Assembly (NCBI GenBank): GCA_000405685.1
Contig: ASPF01000006.1
Location: forward strand, 1 to 56,092
Length of the DNA stretch: 56,092 nucleotides
Direction of reading: 5' to 3'
DNA from: Candidatus Geocrenenecus sp. JGI 0000106-J15
GTDB lineage: Archaea > Thermoproteota > Nitrososphaeria_A > Caldarchaeales > Wolframiiraptoraceae
Shown here piece after piece: positions 34,537-43,643 of this stretch. The notes below the pieces were generated by a model. That model had not been told where the DNA came from and did no database searches. It saw nothing but the letters and a program-made list of their open reading frames with translations. Made by a program: the position numbers and the translations under genes. Every line of letters starts with the position of its first letter. Positions within the stretch are counted from its first letter, which is position 1.

Positions 34537-34625
34537 CATGTTTTATGAACGCTGGACTTGGTCACAACGTTTTAACACCATCATCAAGAATAGATATGAT
34601 GGAGATCCTCTTCTAGAGACGGATA

Positions 34626-34646
34626 CTCAAATCCAAACGATTTGAG
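34626..34646. terminator. Perfect 8-bp hairpin, possible terminator or operator
   Basis: CTCAAATC (34626-34633) and GATTTGAG (34639-34646) form an 8-base-pair stem with a five-base loop, 90 bases after the tatD stop. No T-tract follows directly, so a protein-binding site is as likely as a terminator. Confidence 0.3.
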
Positions 34647-34709
34647 ATAAAGGGTTCTTCACTCTTTAAATTAAGTTGATGATCTAAGAAATAGAATAAC
34701 ATATTCATA

Positions 34710-34740
34710 TCGAAATCTCTCTTCCTCAAATAGATTTCGA
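34710..34740. repeat. Perfect 9-bp inverted repeat
   Basis: TCGAAATCT (34710-34718) pairs with AGATTTCGA (34732-34740) with a 13-base spacer, 135 bases before the rfcS start. Function unknown. Confidence 0.3.
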
Positions 34741-34874
34741 GACATATGCGTAACTCTACTATCTAATCATAAATTCTTAATGACATTATCTAAATCATCG
34801 CATTGTAATTACTTCTTGAAATAGAAAGGAAAGACTAATAGGTTGGAATAAGATTAAAGTCTCAGGTGAACTAA

Positions 34875-35873
34875 ATGAGTCTGACAACAGTTGCGACACT
34901 TCCATGGGTTGAGAAATATAGACCTAAAACATTAAATGATGTAGTCAACCAAGAAGAAGTAATTACAAGTTTAAAGAATATCTTAAAAACAAAGGCTGTT
35001 CCACATATGCTTTTCGCAGGCCCGCCAGGAGTAGGCAAAACAGCAACAGCACATGCTTTCGCAAGAGACTTGTACGGACCAAACTACATAGAGGATGGAT
35101 GGTTTGTAGAGATTAATGCAAGCGATGAAAGAGGGATTCAAACTATTAGAGATAAGGTTAAGATGTTTGCTCGTCAGATCCCAATGGGGGGAGAGATTAG
35201 TTTTAAGATACTATTGCTTGATGAAAGTGATCAGCTGACAGACGATGCTCAACATGCTTTTAGAAGGGTTATGGAACAATATTCTAGTACCTGTAGATTT
35301 ATCTTGGCCGCTAACTATAGTAATAAGATTATTGAACCTATACAGAGTAGATGTGCAGTTTTCAGGTTTAGGCCATTGCTTAAGAAAGATGTTATTGGAA
35401 GAATAAAATGGATAGCTGAAAAGGAGAAGCTTGAAGTAGACGATGCAGCTCTAGAAACCATATACGAATTCAGTGAAGGAGATATGAGAAGAGCGATAAA
35501 CATTCTCCAGGCATCCGCTTCTATTACTAGTAAAATAGATGAGAAGACGGTCTACTATATCTTAGGATACGTAAGTAGAGGAGAGATTAGAAAGATACTG
35601 GAATTAGCGATGAGTGGAAACTTTACACAAGCAAGAGATGAATTAAGAAAACTAATCTACGTTCAGGGACTGGCAGGTTCAGATATAGTTTCAGCGATAT
35701 ACCGTGAACTATTCTATCTAGATCTAGCTGAAGAAGATAAACTTGAACTAATCGACTTACTTGGAGAAGTAGATTACAGGATAGCTGAAGGAGGAACGGA
35801 AGAAGTCCAGCTCATGGCCTTCTTAGCAAGACTTGCAGCTAAGTCAAGAAAGAAGATGAATATAGGGAGATAG
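34875..35873 (+). CDS. rfcS: Replication factor C small subunit
   Basis: AAA+ clamp-loader subunit of 332 residues that loads PCNA. RFC boxes are visible: WVEKYRPKTL at 11-20, Walker A GPPGVGKTA at 49-57, INASDERG, Walker B LLLDESDQL, and the arginine-finger QSRCAVFRF. SD-like AGGTGA precedes the ATG. The large subunit starts three bases after its stop, so the four-small, one-large complex is made from one mRNA. Confidence 0.97.
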   Translation: MSLTTVATLPWVEKYRPKTLNDVVNQEEVITSLKNILKTKAVPHMLFAGPPGVGKTATAHAFARDLYGPNYIEDGWFVEINASDERGIQTIRDKVKMFARQIPMGGEISFKILLLDESDQLTDDAQHAFRRVMEQYSSTCRFILAANYSNKIIEPIQSRCAVFRFRPLLKKDVIGRIKWIAEKEKLEVDDAALETIYEFSEGDMRRAINILQASASITSKIDEKTVYYILGYVSRGEIRKILELAMSGNFTQARDELRKLIYVQGLAGSDIVSAIYRELFYLDLAEEDKLELIDLLGEVDYRIAEGGTEEVQLMAFLARLAAKSRKKMNIGR

Positions 35874-35875
35874 GG

Positions 35876-37183
35876 ATGCCCCAGCTCTGGACGGAAAAAT
35901 ATAGACCAAAAAAGGTAGCTGAGGTAGTCGGTAACCAAGACTCAGTGAAAACCTTCATTGAATGGATGAAGAGCTGGGAGATGGGAAAACCTTCTAAGAA
36001 GGCTGCACTACTTTATGGACCTGCAGGGGTAGGTAAGACAAGCTTAGTATTAGCTTATGGGAGAGAATATGGATATGATGTAATTGAAGTTAACGCTAGC
36101 GATTGGAGAAATGAAGAGAAGATGAAATCGATAGTCGGAGAATCATCTCAATATGCTTCATTGGATGGATACTCGAGAAAGATAATACTAGTAGATGAAG
36201 TAGATGGGATAGCAGGTAGAGAAGATGCTGGAGGAATATTAGCTTTAAGAAAGATAATTAGTGAAACAAGAGTACCCATAGTGATGGTTGCAAATAATCC
36301 ATGGGATCAGAAACTAGCATCTATTAGAGAGCAATCATTAATAATAGAATTCAAGAGACTAAGTAAGACTGCACTTATTAAGAGGTTAAGAGAAATCTGT
36401 GAAAAAGAAGGGATAAATGTTTCAGACGAACTATTGAGCAAGCTTGCGGAGAGGTCAGAAGGAGACTTGAGGTCAGCTGTAATGGATTTACAGGCAGTTG
36501 CAGCTGGAAAAAATACTCTTACTGAAAAAGACTTAGAAGTGTTAGGAGAGAGAAATAGGGTTAGAGAAATATTTGAAGCTTTAAGATACATCTTCTATGC
36601 GAAATCTATTAGAGGTGCTAGAGCTGCTATAGAAGGCTTAGAGCTTGAGCCTAAGACAATCTATACTTGGGTACTTGATAATGCTCCTACACAAATAACC
36701 GATCTAGATGAGCTAGCTGAAGCTTTTGATTTACTTGCAAGAGCTGACATATATTTTGCGAGGATAGAGAAGCTTCAAATGTGGAGATTGATGAAATATG
36801 CTATTCCATTAATGACTGGAGGGGTTGCAGTAGCGAGAAGAACACCACCTAAGGGTTTTCAGAAATTTACTTTCCCCCATAAGATTAGACTCCTCCAACA
36901 ATATAAGAATGAAAGAGAGATTAGACAGAGTATAGCAATGAAGATTGCATCTAAGCTTCATCTTTCAAAATATAAAGCAAGCAAGGATGTGCTCCCCTAC
37001 ATCGGCTTCCTAATATCCCGTACATATGGATCAAAACCTAGAATAACTGAATACTTTGAATTTACAATAGAAGAGGTTGAATACTTAAATAAAATATATG
37101 GTAGAGTAGAAGAAGAGAAAACTGAGATTAAAGATGTAAAAGTGGAGAAACCTGTAAAGCATTCTAGAAGAAAGTCTCGATAA
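35876..37183 (+). CDS. rfcL: Replication factor C large subunit
   Basis: 435 residues: WTEKYRPKKVAEVVGN, Walker A GPAGVGKTS at about 48-56, EVNASDWRN, LVDEVDGI and the C-terminal collar. In many archaea this protein ends in a PCNA-binding PIP box; here the C terminus is basic (HSRRKSR) and no QxxLxxFF-like motif is visible. Coupled to rfcS. The stop is 43 bases from the convergent orc1/cdc6 stop. Confidence 0.96.
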   Translation: MPQLWTEKYRPKKVAEVVGNQDSVKTFIEWMKSWEMGKPSKKAALLYGPAGVGKTSLVLAYGREYGYDVIEVNASDWRNEEKMKSIVGESSQYASLDGYSRKIILVDEVDGIAGREDAGGILALRKIISETRVPIVMVANNPWDQKLASIREQSLIIEFKRLSKTALIKRLREICEKEGINVSDELLSKLAERSEGDLRSAVMDLQAVAAGKNTLTEKDLEVLGERNRVREIFEALRYIFYAKSIRGARAAIEGLELEPKTIYTWVLDNAPTQITDLDELAEAFDLLARADIYFARIEKLQMWRLMKYAIPLMTGGVAVARRTPPKGFQKFTFPHKIRLLQQYKNEREIRQSIAMKIASKLHLSKYKASKDVLPYIGFLISRTYGSKPRITEYFEFTIEEVEYLNKIYGRVEEEKTEIKDVKVEKPVKHSRRKSR

Positions 37184-37226
37184 AATAGAAAATGCTTGAA
37201 AATTATTGTTTAGTTTTTCACCTTTC

Positions 37227-38399
37227 TTAGTATTTTGTTTGTTTACTTGGTAGAAGAGGTTTTAGCTCCTTCTTTAATATGGATGTAGGTATGCCTGGTA
37301 GAGAAATGTAGGATTTCCTACCTTTAGAACCTTCACTTATAACTCTTATCTTGATTATCCCAAGGTCATCAAGGACTTGTAGTGCCTCCCAGAAACTTGT
37401 ATATGATTTAGGTTCAACGCCGTATTCTTCACAAACCATTTTATAATAATCATTTAGCATACTTGAAGTAACATATGCAGACTTTTCAACTTCTAAAGCC
37501 TGAGCTAAAGCTAATAGTATAAGCTTAGAATGTTGTTCAAGAAACTCTAAGTGTTCTCTCCTTATGGTGGGGTAAACGCTTGCAGCAGCTTTCCTTACGT
37601 GTTCAGGAGCGACTTGAGAAGCATTCTCAGCCTCAGCATATTTTCCAGCCCTCCATAATATGTCTAAAGCATATCTAGCATCTCCTCTCTCACCTGCAAT
37701 ATCTGCAATCAAGTGTACTGCATCTTCCATTACTACATCTGGTCTAAAAGCTAGAGCTGCTCTATATTTTATAATATCATATAGTTGGGTATAATCATAT
37801 TCTCTTAGATGGATGATGTTTCCTAGAAGACTGCTCCTTGTACTTGCATCAAGTGTATCAAGTATCTCAAGATTTCTGAATATGAATATAGTAGATATTC
37901 TCGGAATCTTTGATCTTTCTTCTCCTACTCTAGAGAATAGGTAAAATGGTTCAGAACCTTCTTCTCTTAAAAGCATCTCAACCTCGTCTAGGACTAAGAT
38001 AGCATAAGATCCTTTATAATCGAGGTAATCTAGAAATTTATGGAAGAGCTCTTCATTTGACAGCCCCCTCTCAGGTAGTCTAGCCTTTAATTGCTCTATC
38101 AGCTTCCTCAACACCGAGAAGGCAGTTCTACTTATCCTACAATTTACATATAGAAACTTTAAGTCGACTCCTTTCTTTAAAGCTTCTGAAATAGCTTTCT
38201 GCCCAAATAATTTCACCAGTGCACTCTTACCTGTGCCGACAGATCCCGAAACAATAACTCTAGTAGATATCGATGGTGATCCATCAATAATACTACTGAA
38301 AAATATCTTTAACATGTTCAGCTCATTTTCACGATGTGGAAGATTGGGGGGAACATACTCTGGTGAAAGCTTTTCTTCATCTTTGAATATCTTCATCAC
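37227..38399 (-). CDS. cdc6: Orc1/Cdc6 replication initiator
   Basis: 390-residue AAA+ initiator. Walker A SGSVGTGKSA at 51-60, Walker B ILVLDEVEML at about 135-144, sensor-1 IFRN, and a C-terminal winged helix (about 300-385). Family members bind origin recognition boxes and load MCM. Its 5' side is only 66 bases from the ABC exporter permease, too short for a typical origin, and I see no clear ORB repeats beside it. The first two codons are ATG ATG. Confidence 0.93.
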   Translation of the reverse strand: MMKIFKDEEKLSPEYVPPNLPHRENELNMLKIFFSSIIDGSPSISTRVIVSGSVGTGKSALVKLFGQKAISEALKKGVDLKFLYVNCRISRTAFSVLRKLIEQLKARLPERGLSNEELFHKFLDYLDYKGSYAILVLDEVEMLLREEGSEPFYLFSRVGEERSKIPRISTIFIFRNLEILDTLDASTRSSLLGNIIHLREYDYTQLYDIIKYRAALAFRPDVVMEDAVHLIADIAGERGDARYALDILWRAGKYAEAENASQVAPEHVRKAAASVYPTIRREHLEFLEQHSKLILLALAQALEVEKSAYVTSSMLNDYYKMVCEEYGVEPKSYTSFWEALQVLDDLGIIKIRVISEGSKGRKSYISLPGIPTSILKKELKPLLPSKQTKY

Positions 38400-38465
38400 T
38401 ATAATGTAGTTGAAAACGGATACATATAAGTTAAGCTGATGTCAACAGCACCTTAGTGAGGTCTT

Positions 38466-39431
38466 CTACTTGGTTAGATATTTCCACGATAAGATTATGC
38501 CTACTGTTGTTAGAAGTATAGCGAAGACTGTTAGATATGTGAAATCTATTAGTAGAGTTGCGTAGTTCGTTTGATAGATCGTGAGTTGGCGGAGAGCATC
38601 TGTGATATAGCTTACAGGATTTATGGATGCGATACCTTGAAGCCATTCAGGCATCATCCTAGTTGGAAAGAATGCATTGCTAGTAAACATTAATGGTAGA
38701 TTGAATAGGTTTACTACCGCCATCTGTGTCTCATGTCTTGTAGATCTTAGAGCAAAAGCTAGGAAGAGCGATGATATACCCATTGAGAAGAGGAAGATCG
38801 CTAGATAGATTGCTAGTATATTTAGTAAACTAAACGTTGAACTAAATCTTATCCCTAAGATTGCCGCTAAACCAAGAATTATAGTAGATTGGAAGATTGA
38901 ACGTAAAGCTGCATTAAAGACTTTAGACAACACTATTGCCGACCTCGGAACAGGTGTACTTAACACCTTATATAGAAATCCAAGTCTTCTATCCCATACG
39001 ATAGACATACTAGAGAAGGTTGAGGTAAATATTGTTAGCATAGAGATCATTCCTACAGCTAGATAACTAAAGTAGTCGGAGACACCGAAGGTCGACTCCA
39101 TTGCTTTCAGACTAATTGTTGGGAAGATACTTCTAAGATTTTCGGAGAGTACAAAACTTGGTATGGTTACTACTCCATCGATCTGTGGGTTCAATAGGTT
39201 GCCAGGTATTCTTATATCTGGGATATTTATCTCGTTCAATGTACTAGTAGATAAGATTGCTCCAATATTCATTGATTTCCCGAATAGGGTCATCCATATA
39301 ATTGGTTGTATTATGGCCATGAATAGTATCAGTGGTTCCTTCATCCATTTTTTAAGCTCTCTACTTGTTAAACCCCAGAATCCCTGAAGCATTGCCTTAA
39401 ACTTAACTCCATCATTTGACTCTAACATCAT
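38466..39431 (-). CDS. ABC-2 type exporter permease
   Basis: 321 residues with six hydrophobic segments typical of ABC-2 transporters (the DrrB/NodJ group), including the conserved NLFNLPLMFTSNAFFPTRMMPEWLQGIASINPVSYITDALR near 245-285. Its start overlaps the ATPase stop by four bases. Likely exports a drug-like compound or lipid; substrate unknown. Confidence 0.9.
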   Translation of the reverse strand: MMLESNDGVKFKAMLQGFWGLTSRELKKWMKEPLILFMAIIQPIIWMTLFGKSMNIGAILSTSTLNEINIPDIRIPGNLLNPQIDGVVTIPSFVLSENLRSIFPTISLKAMESTFGVSDYFSYLAVGMISMLTIFTSTFSSMSIVWDRRLGFLYKVLSTPVPRSAIVLSKVFNAALRSIFQSTIILGLAAILGIRFSSTFSLLNILAIYLAIFLFSMGISSLFLAFALRSTRHETQMAVVNLFNLPLMFTSNAFFPTRMMPEWLQGIASINPVSYITDALRQLTIYQTNYATLLIDFTYLTVFAILLTTVGIILSWKYLTK

Positions 39432-40432
39432 CTTCTCGCCCTCCTTAATGTAATTCTTTGTGACATTATTGTTTCTCGAGCCTCTTCTGAATCTCTCATA
39501 GCCCTACCAGTATATGTTAAGAAGACCTCATCTAATGTTGGCTTACTTATCGACAACTTTACAACATGATATCCTTTCTTGCTAAGATTATCGATAATTA
39601 AAGGGGCTACTATCTCTCCATTCTCTAGTCTCACTATGTATGACCTATCACTTCTCTTTTTAACTTCTTTTACATATTCTATTCTATTGATTAAGTTCGT
39701 AACATCATCTTCCTCCAAGATTATGATCTCCATAATATCGCTACCTATTGAGTTCTTTAACTCTTGAGGCGTACCCGTAATCACGATCTTTCCATGATCA
39801 ATTATAGCTATTTTATCACATAAATTATCTGCTTCCTCCATGTAATGGGTAGTCATAAGTATAGTCATATCATATTCTTCTTTCAATTTCTTAATATAGT
39901 TCCATATAGCCGATCTAGTTTGAACATCTAAACCTAGAGTAGGCTCATCTAAGAATAATACTTTAGGCCTGTTGATGAGACCGCATGCAAGCTCTAGTCT
40001 CCTCCTCATCCCTCCAGAATATGTCTCAACCTTCTTATCCTTGAACCTCGTTAACTCCATAAGCTCTAGAAGCTCCATAGCCCGCTTCTTTGACGTATCT
40101 CTAGGTATTCCATATAAGTCTCCACATAGAATTATGTTCTCGTATCCTGTAAGGTCTTCATCGGCTGTGTATTCTTGTGGAACAACACCGATCGATCTTC
40201 TCACAATACTTGCATGTTTAACCACATCGTATCCCATTATGAATGCTCTGCCTTCCGTAGGTTTTAAGACAGTAGTCAACATATTGATAGTGGTTGTTTT
40301 ACCTGCACCATTAGGACCGAGTAAGCCGAAGATCTCGCCTCTCTTAACATTGAAGGAAACATGATCTACAGCTACCAAGCTTCCATTAAAAATCTTGGTT
40401 AAGTTTTCAACTACTATAACATCCTGATTCAT
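39428..40432 (-). CDS. ABC exporter ATPase (DrrA-like)
   Basis: 334 residues. Walker A GPNGAGKTT at about 40-48, signature YSGGMRRRLELA at about 137-148, Walker B KVLFLDEPTLGLD and switch His in MTTHYMEEAD. The C-terminal extension is of the DrrA/CcmA type. It overlaps the PadR gene by 26 bases and the permease by four, so the three genes are one operon. Confidence 0.93.
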   Translation of the reverse strand: MNQDVIVVENLTKIFNGSLVAVDHVSFNVKRGEIFGLLGPNGAGKTTTINMLTTVLKPTEGRAFIMGYDVVKHASIVRRSIGVVPQEYTADEDLTGYENIILCGDLYGIPRDTSKKRAMELLELMELTRFKDKKVETYSGGMRRRLELACGLINRPKVLFLDEPTLGLDVQTRSAIWNYIKKLKEEYDMTILMTTHYMEEADNLCDKIAIIDHGKIVITGTPQELKNSIGSDIMEIIILEEDDVTNLINRIEYVKEVKKRSDRSYIVRLENGEIVAPLIIDNLSKKGYHVVKLSISKPTLDEVFLTYTGRAMRDSEEARETIMSQRITLRRARR

Positions 40433-40994
40433 CTTTTTCCCCCTCCATTTCCTTCTCTAATTCTTCAAGTCTGGAAGTTGCATCTTTCAAGATCGTGATA
40501 GCTGATTCGACATATTCTTTATTATCTTTTTCACGTATCTTAGCTTCAAGTTTAAAGAATGCTTGCATGAAGTTTTTTAATGCATTAATTAGCTCCTGTC
40601 TATCATCTCTGGATGTCTTATAGAAAGCTAAGTCTAGAAAGTAAGGTGCAAATAGTTTACAAGATCTAGCCATGAATGCTTTAACCTTTCTTTGTTCTTC
40701 AAGGAGTTTCATACCTTTTTCTGTTAGAGTATATTTCTTTGTACTTGTTTCATCGCTTTGAGTTTCTTTTATGTAACCTCTACTCTTTAACCACTCAAGC
40801 AGTGGATAAATCGAGCCAGGGCTAGGTCTCCATAAACCGCCACTATGTTCTTCCACCAAATCCATTATTTCAGAACCAGATCTAGGTTCTTCAGATAATA
40901 ATTCTAATACGTAGTATCTGAGTAATCCCTTAGGAGCGACAGCCATATGCTTCATCCAGTGTTTACGTCTAGCATGGTTTAGTAGAGGCCACAT
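40407..40994 (-). CDS. PadR-family transcriptional regulator
   Basis: 195 residues. A winged-helix domain at about 22-95 (LRYYVLELLSEEPRSGSEIMDLVEEHSGGLWRPSPGSIYPLLEWL) is the PadR signature, followed by a C-terminal helical dimerisation part rich in Glu/Lys. PadR proteins commonly repress an adjacent drug exporter, and this one is first in the operon with an ABC-2 exporter. A likely operator would be between 40995 and 41090. Confidence 0.92.
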   Translation of the reverse strand: MWPLLNHARRKHWMKHMAVAPKGLLRYYVLELLSEEPRSGSEIMDLVEEHSGGLWRPSPGSIYPLLEWLKSRGYIKETQSDETSTKKYTLTEKGMKLLEEQRKVKAFMARSCKLFAPYFLDLAFYKTSRDDRQELINALKNFMQAFFKLEAKIREKDNKEYVESAITILKDATSRLEELEKEMEGEKDESGCYSS

Positions 40995-41089
40995 TTCTTT
41001 ATCGATTTCGATATCTTCATCAATATATTTAAGCCTATTTCTTCTTCAAGATTTTAGGTTTTAGGGAAATCTAAAATTTAGAAAACAGA

Positions 41090-41497
41090 TTAATCGATAG
41101 AAGTAGGAGTCTCAATTCTAACCCCGGTTAGTGGAATACATTCTACAACATCTTTAAAATCGTTATGCTGGACAATGTAGACACCGTATTCATTAACGAT
41201 ACATAATTCTTCTGAGCCACCTCTTATTTTATCGAATAAGCATATTGTATTTGATCTATTATCTAAGATCTTTACTTTTTCAAGATCTTTTAAAGCACTT
41301 ACTATGACTACTTTATTCACTGTACAGTAAGCATTGAAAGTCTTCTCTATAGAATAGAATGGAATGGTTCTACTTAGATAAGTAATATAGAAGTGAAGTA
41401 CAATCGAGGCAATGATGATCAATGCTATACCTATCAAGAATAAACCTATTTTAGCGAAATCTCTTAGAGAAGAATCTGCAAACACCTTACCCATCAA
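41090..41497 (-). CDS. Unknown single-pass membrane protein
   Basis: I do not recognise this 135-residue protein. One transmembrane helix (about 16-38, LFLIGIALIIIASIVLHFYI) follows a short cytoplasmic N terminus; the rest forms a small domain with four cysteines (CTVNK, CLFDK, CIVNE, CIP) that may be extracytoplasmic and disulfide-linked. It stands alone between the PadR operon and the DUF1464 gene. Confidence 0.55.
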   Translation of the reverse strand: MMGKVFADSSLRDFAKIGLFLIGIALIIIASIVLHFYITYLSRTIPFYSIEKTFNAYCTVNKVVIVSALKDLEKVKILDNRSNTICLFDKIRGGSEELCIVNEYGVYIVQHNDFKDVVECIPLTGVRIETPTSID

Positions 41498-41711
41498 CTT
41501 GAAATCCAGCTTTGGCCTTACTTAAATCTTATTAAGAGTGATGAACTGTGTAGTCTTGAGAAGAGAGGCGGCAATAGACATACTCTAGCTTAGATTTCTT
41601 CTCAAATCTTAAGTGAATCAGATGATCCTCAATGAAAAATTACTTAAACAAGTATGAAGATTTGTTTAATCTAAAAACAAATAAAGATGTTTGTCATGTC
41701 TTAATGTTGTC

Positions 41712-42791
41712 ATGAGAGTTGTTGGGATCGACCCTGGAACTAAGAGTTTTGATATATTTGGGCTAGAAGACGAAAAGATCTTCTTAGACGAATCTATACC
41801 GACTGAAGAGATAGATAGAGATCCTGATAGATTGGTGAAGCTACTTCTAGATGTAGTACCTATAGATGTCGTAGTCGGTCCATCTGGATATGGTATCTCG
41901 TTAAAACATATCTCTCAAATAACGAATGAAGACCTCTTCCAGATCGTTCTCGTTAAGGATGATGATGTAGGATTAGCTGTCCTTACTGGACTAGTAAAAC
42001 TAATAAAAAAGATGAAAGACACTAAGTTAAACATTTATCTAATACCTGGTGTTATACATCTTCCAACAATTCCAGATTATAGAAAGTTAAACGCAATTGA
42101 TATGGGCACAGCTGATAAACTATGTTGTGCAGTTCTAGCAGTCTATGATTATTCAAGAAGACATGGAATCACATATGATGAGGTTTCATTAATCTTAGTA
42201 GAGGTTGGTTTTGGATTTAATGCGGGGATAGCGATAGAGAAGGGTAGAATAGTTGATGGAATAGGTGGAAGTAAGGCAGGCTTAGGTTTCTTAACATGTG
42301 GAGGTCTAGATATGGAGGTAGCATATCTCTTAGGCTCATTCAGTAAGAACATCTTATTTACTGGAGGAGTGAAGACGATAATCGGTGATGATAAACTTAC
42401 ACCTGAAGATTTCCCAAAGGTAGCCATGATAAACGAGAGGGCTAATCTAGCCTGGGAAGCATTCATGGAAGGCATAGAGAAAATGGTTAGAGCGTTAAAG
42501 ACTTCAGTTAAGAACCCTAAAGCAGTAATTCTCTCAGGAAGATTAAGTAATATTCCTGAAATCTATAAAGAATTAGAGAATAGACTTTCAGAAATAGCTA
42601 AAGTTGAAAAGCTTGAAGGCTTCCATGCAAGAGCTAAAGCCGCTGCACAAGGAGCAGCCTTAATTGCAGATGGATTAGCTGGGGGGAGAACAAGTAAACT
42701 AATAGAACATATGAAGATAACCGAAGCAAGTGGAACAGTCTTAGACCATGTATACATTGGAGACATAAGAAGTAAATATCTTCGGAAGTAG
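41712..42791 (+). CDS. DUF1464 ASKHA-fold kinase (predicted butyrate kinase-like)
   Basis: About 359 residues. The N-terminal phosphate motif is VVGIDPGTKSFDIFG, and GIGGSKAGLGFLTCGGLDMEVAYLLG and AVILSGRLSNIP correspond to later ASKHA motifs. This matches the archaeal DUF1464 (PF07318) family, whose substrate is not known. A TTG at 41691 would add seven codons; the ATG at 41712 gives the family start and is preferred. tRNA-Gly is convergent, 58 bases downstream. Confidence 0.82.
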   Translation: MRVVGIDPGTKSFDIFGLEDEKIFLDESIPTEEIDRDPDRLVKLLLDVVPIDVVVGPSGYGISLKHISQITNEDLFQIVLVKDDDVGLAVLTGLVKLIKKMKDTKLNIYLIPGVIHLPTIPDYRKLNAIDMGTADKLCCAVLAVYDYSRRHGITYDEVSLILVEVGFGFNAGIAIEKGRIVDGIGGSKAGLGFLTCGGLDMEVAYLLGSFSKNILFTGGVKTIIGDDKLTPEDFPKVAMINERANLAWEAFMEGIEKMVRALKTSVKNPKAVILSGRLSNIPEIYKELENRLSEIAKVEKLEGFHARAKAAAQGAALIADGLAGGRTSKLIEHMKITEASGTVLDHVYIGDIRSKYLRK

Positions 42792-42842
42792 AAAATTAGT
42801 AAACCTAGACGTAATTAAAGTTTCAACTATTGTTAGATAAAG

Positions 42843-42943
<101 letters not shown>

Positions 42944-43106
42944 TATATATCATTAGTATCTAGGTCGTATTTTTGCTTAACTTTAAGTTTTTCCCCAGTT
43001 TTAAGTCATTTCAAAGTACTTCATAGCAGATTATCCTTGTCTACTCCATTTTCAGCCAAGTCTCTCTTAAATAAATTCAACCAGTTACAGCTATGTTATA
43101 GAGAAG

Positions 43107-43643
43107 ATGGGGGTCGAAGCCATAGTAGAATCGTTTAGGAAGCAGCTTGAGCTTGTTAAGTTAGAGTATGATAACGCTGAGAAGAAGGTTGTCTTATTGA
43201 AGGATGTTCAGAGGCTTGCTCTTCCAGGTCAAGTATTTGAAAATTTAAGGAGAGGGACTACGCTAATGATTAGTAAGTGGGCGGCAGCTAGACTCCATGA
43301 GGCAGGTATAGTTGAGTATGGAGATAAGGTTATAGATTTGAAGAGTTTAATACAACTAGAATGGAAGGAAAAGAATAATCCTGGGGAACTACAAGAGTTA
43401 CCAAGATTTTTCTATTTAATGATAAAAGAAGAAGGGGATAAACTTGACCAGAATATAAAGAACATCATAGTAGATATAATCTCATTGAGGCTGAACAAGA
43501 TACTTGGACTTGCTTCTAAAAGAATTGATACAAGCTTAGTTGAGAATCTTACAAGAGAAGAAGGGCTCTTCTATGACGTAATTAGAAGCATAATTGATGA
43601 ATGGTTGAGATCTATCTCGCCAGTAGGGATGAGGGAAAAATGA
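43107..43643 (+). CDS. gins23: GINS complex subunit, Gins23 type
   Basis: 178 residues. The small beta domain precedes the helical A domain (beta at about 15-90, helices from about 95), the order of Psf2/Psf3 and archaeal Gins23. Its stop overlaps the MCM start (ATGA), the same gins23-mcm pair known in Sulfolobales, where the proteins are parts of the CMG helicase. Bases 43327-43421 inside this gene recur inverted at the right end of the window; that copy is an assembly artefact and does not affect this gene. Confidence 0.87.
   Translation: MGVEAIVESFRKQLELVKLEYDNAEKKVVLLKDVQRLALPGQVFENLRRGTTLMISKWAAARLHEAGIVEYGDKVIDLKSLIQLEWKEKNNPGELQELPRFFYLMIKEEGDKLDQNIKNIIVDIISLRLNKILGLASKRIDTSLVENLTREEGLFYDVIRSIIDEWLRSISPVGMREK
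43327..43421. repeat. Source of the right-end 95-base inverted copy
   Basis: Exact reverse complement of 55998-56092, lying in gins23 coding sequence. The gene reads through normally here, so this is the genuine locus. Confidence 0.95.

Larger units (their letters stand above)
34537..34874. other. 338-base intergenic region with two hairpins
   Basis: Between tatD and the RFC operon. Two perfect inverted repeats are present (listed separately). A TTGATGAT resembling a C box occurs near 34676, but no D box follows at the right distance. The RFC promoter should be in the last 60 bases, with AGGTGA about six bases before the rfcS ATG. Confidence 0.55.

Noticed and set aside
34670..34690. C box TTGATGAT upstream of rfcS
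   Set aside because: No CTGA at guide distance on either strand.
38400..38465. Replication origin beside orc1/cdc6
   Set aside because: Only 66 bases separate the genes and I see no repeated ORB-like motif or AT-rich unwinding tract.
41540..41600. C/D-box sRNA starting at the perfect C box GTGATGA
   Set aside because: No CTGA D or D' box follows in the next 100 bases on this strand.
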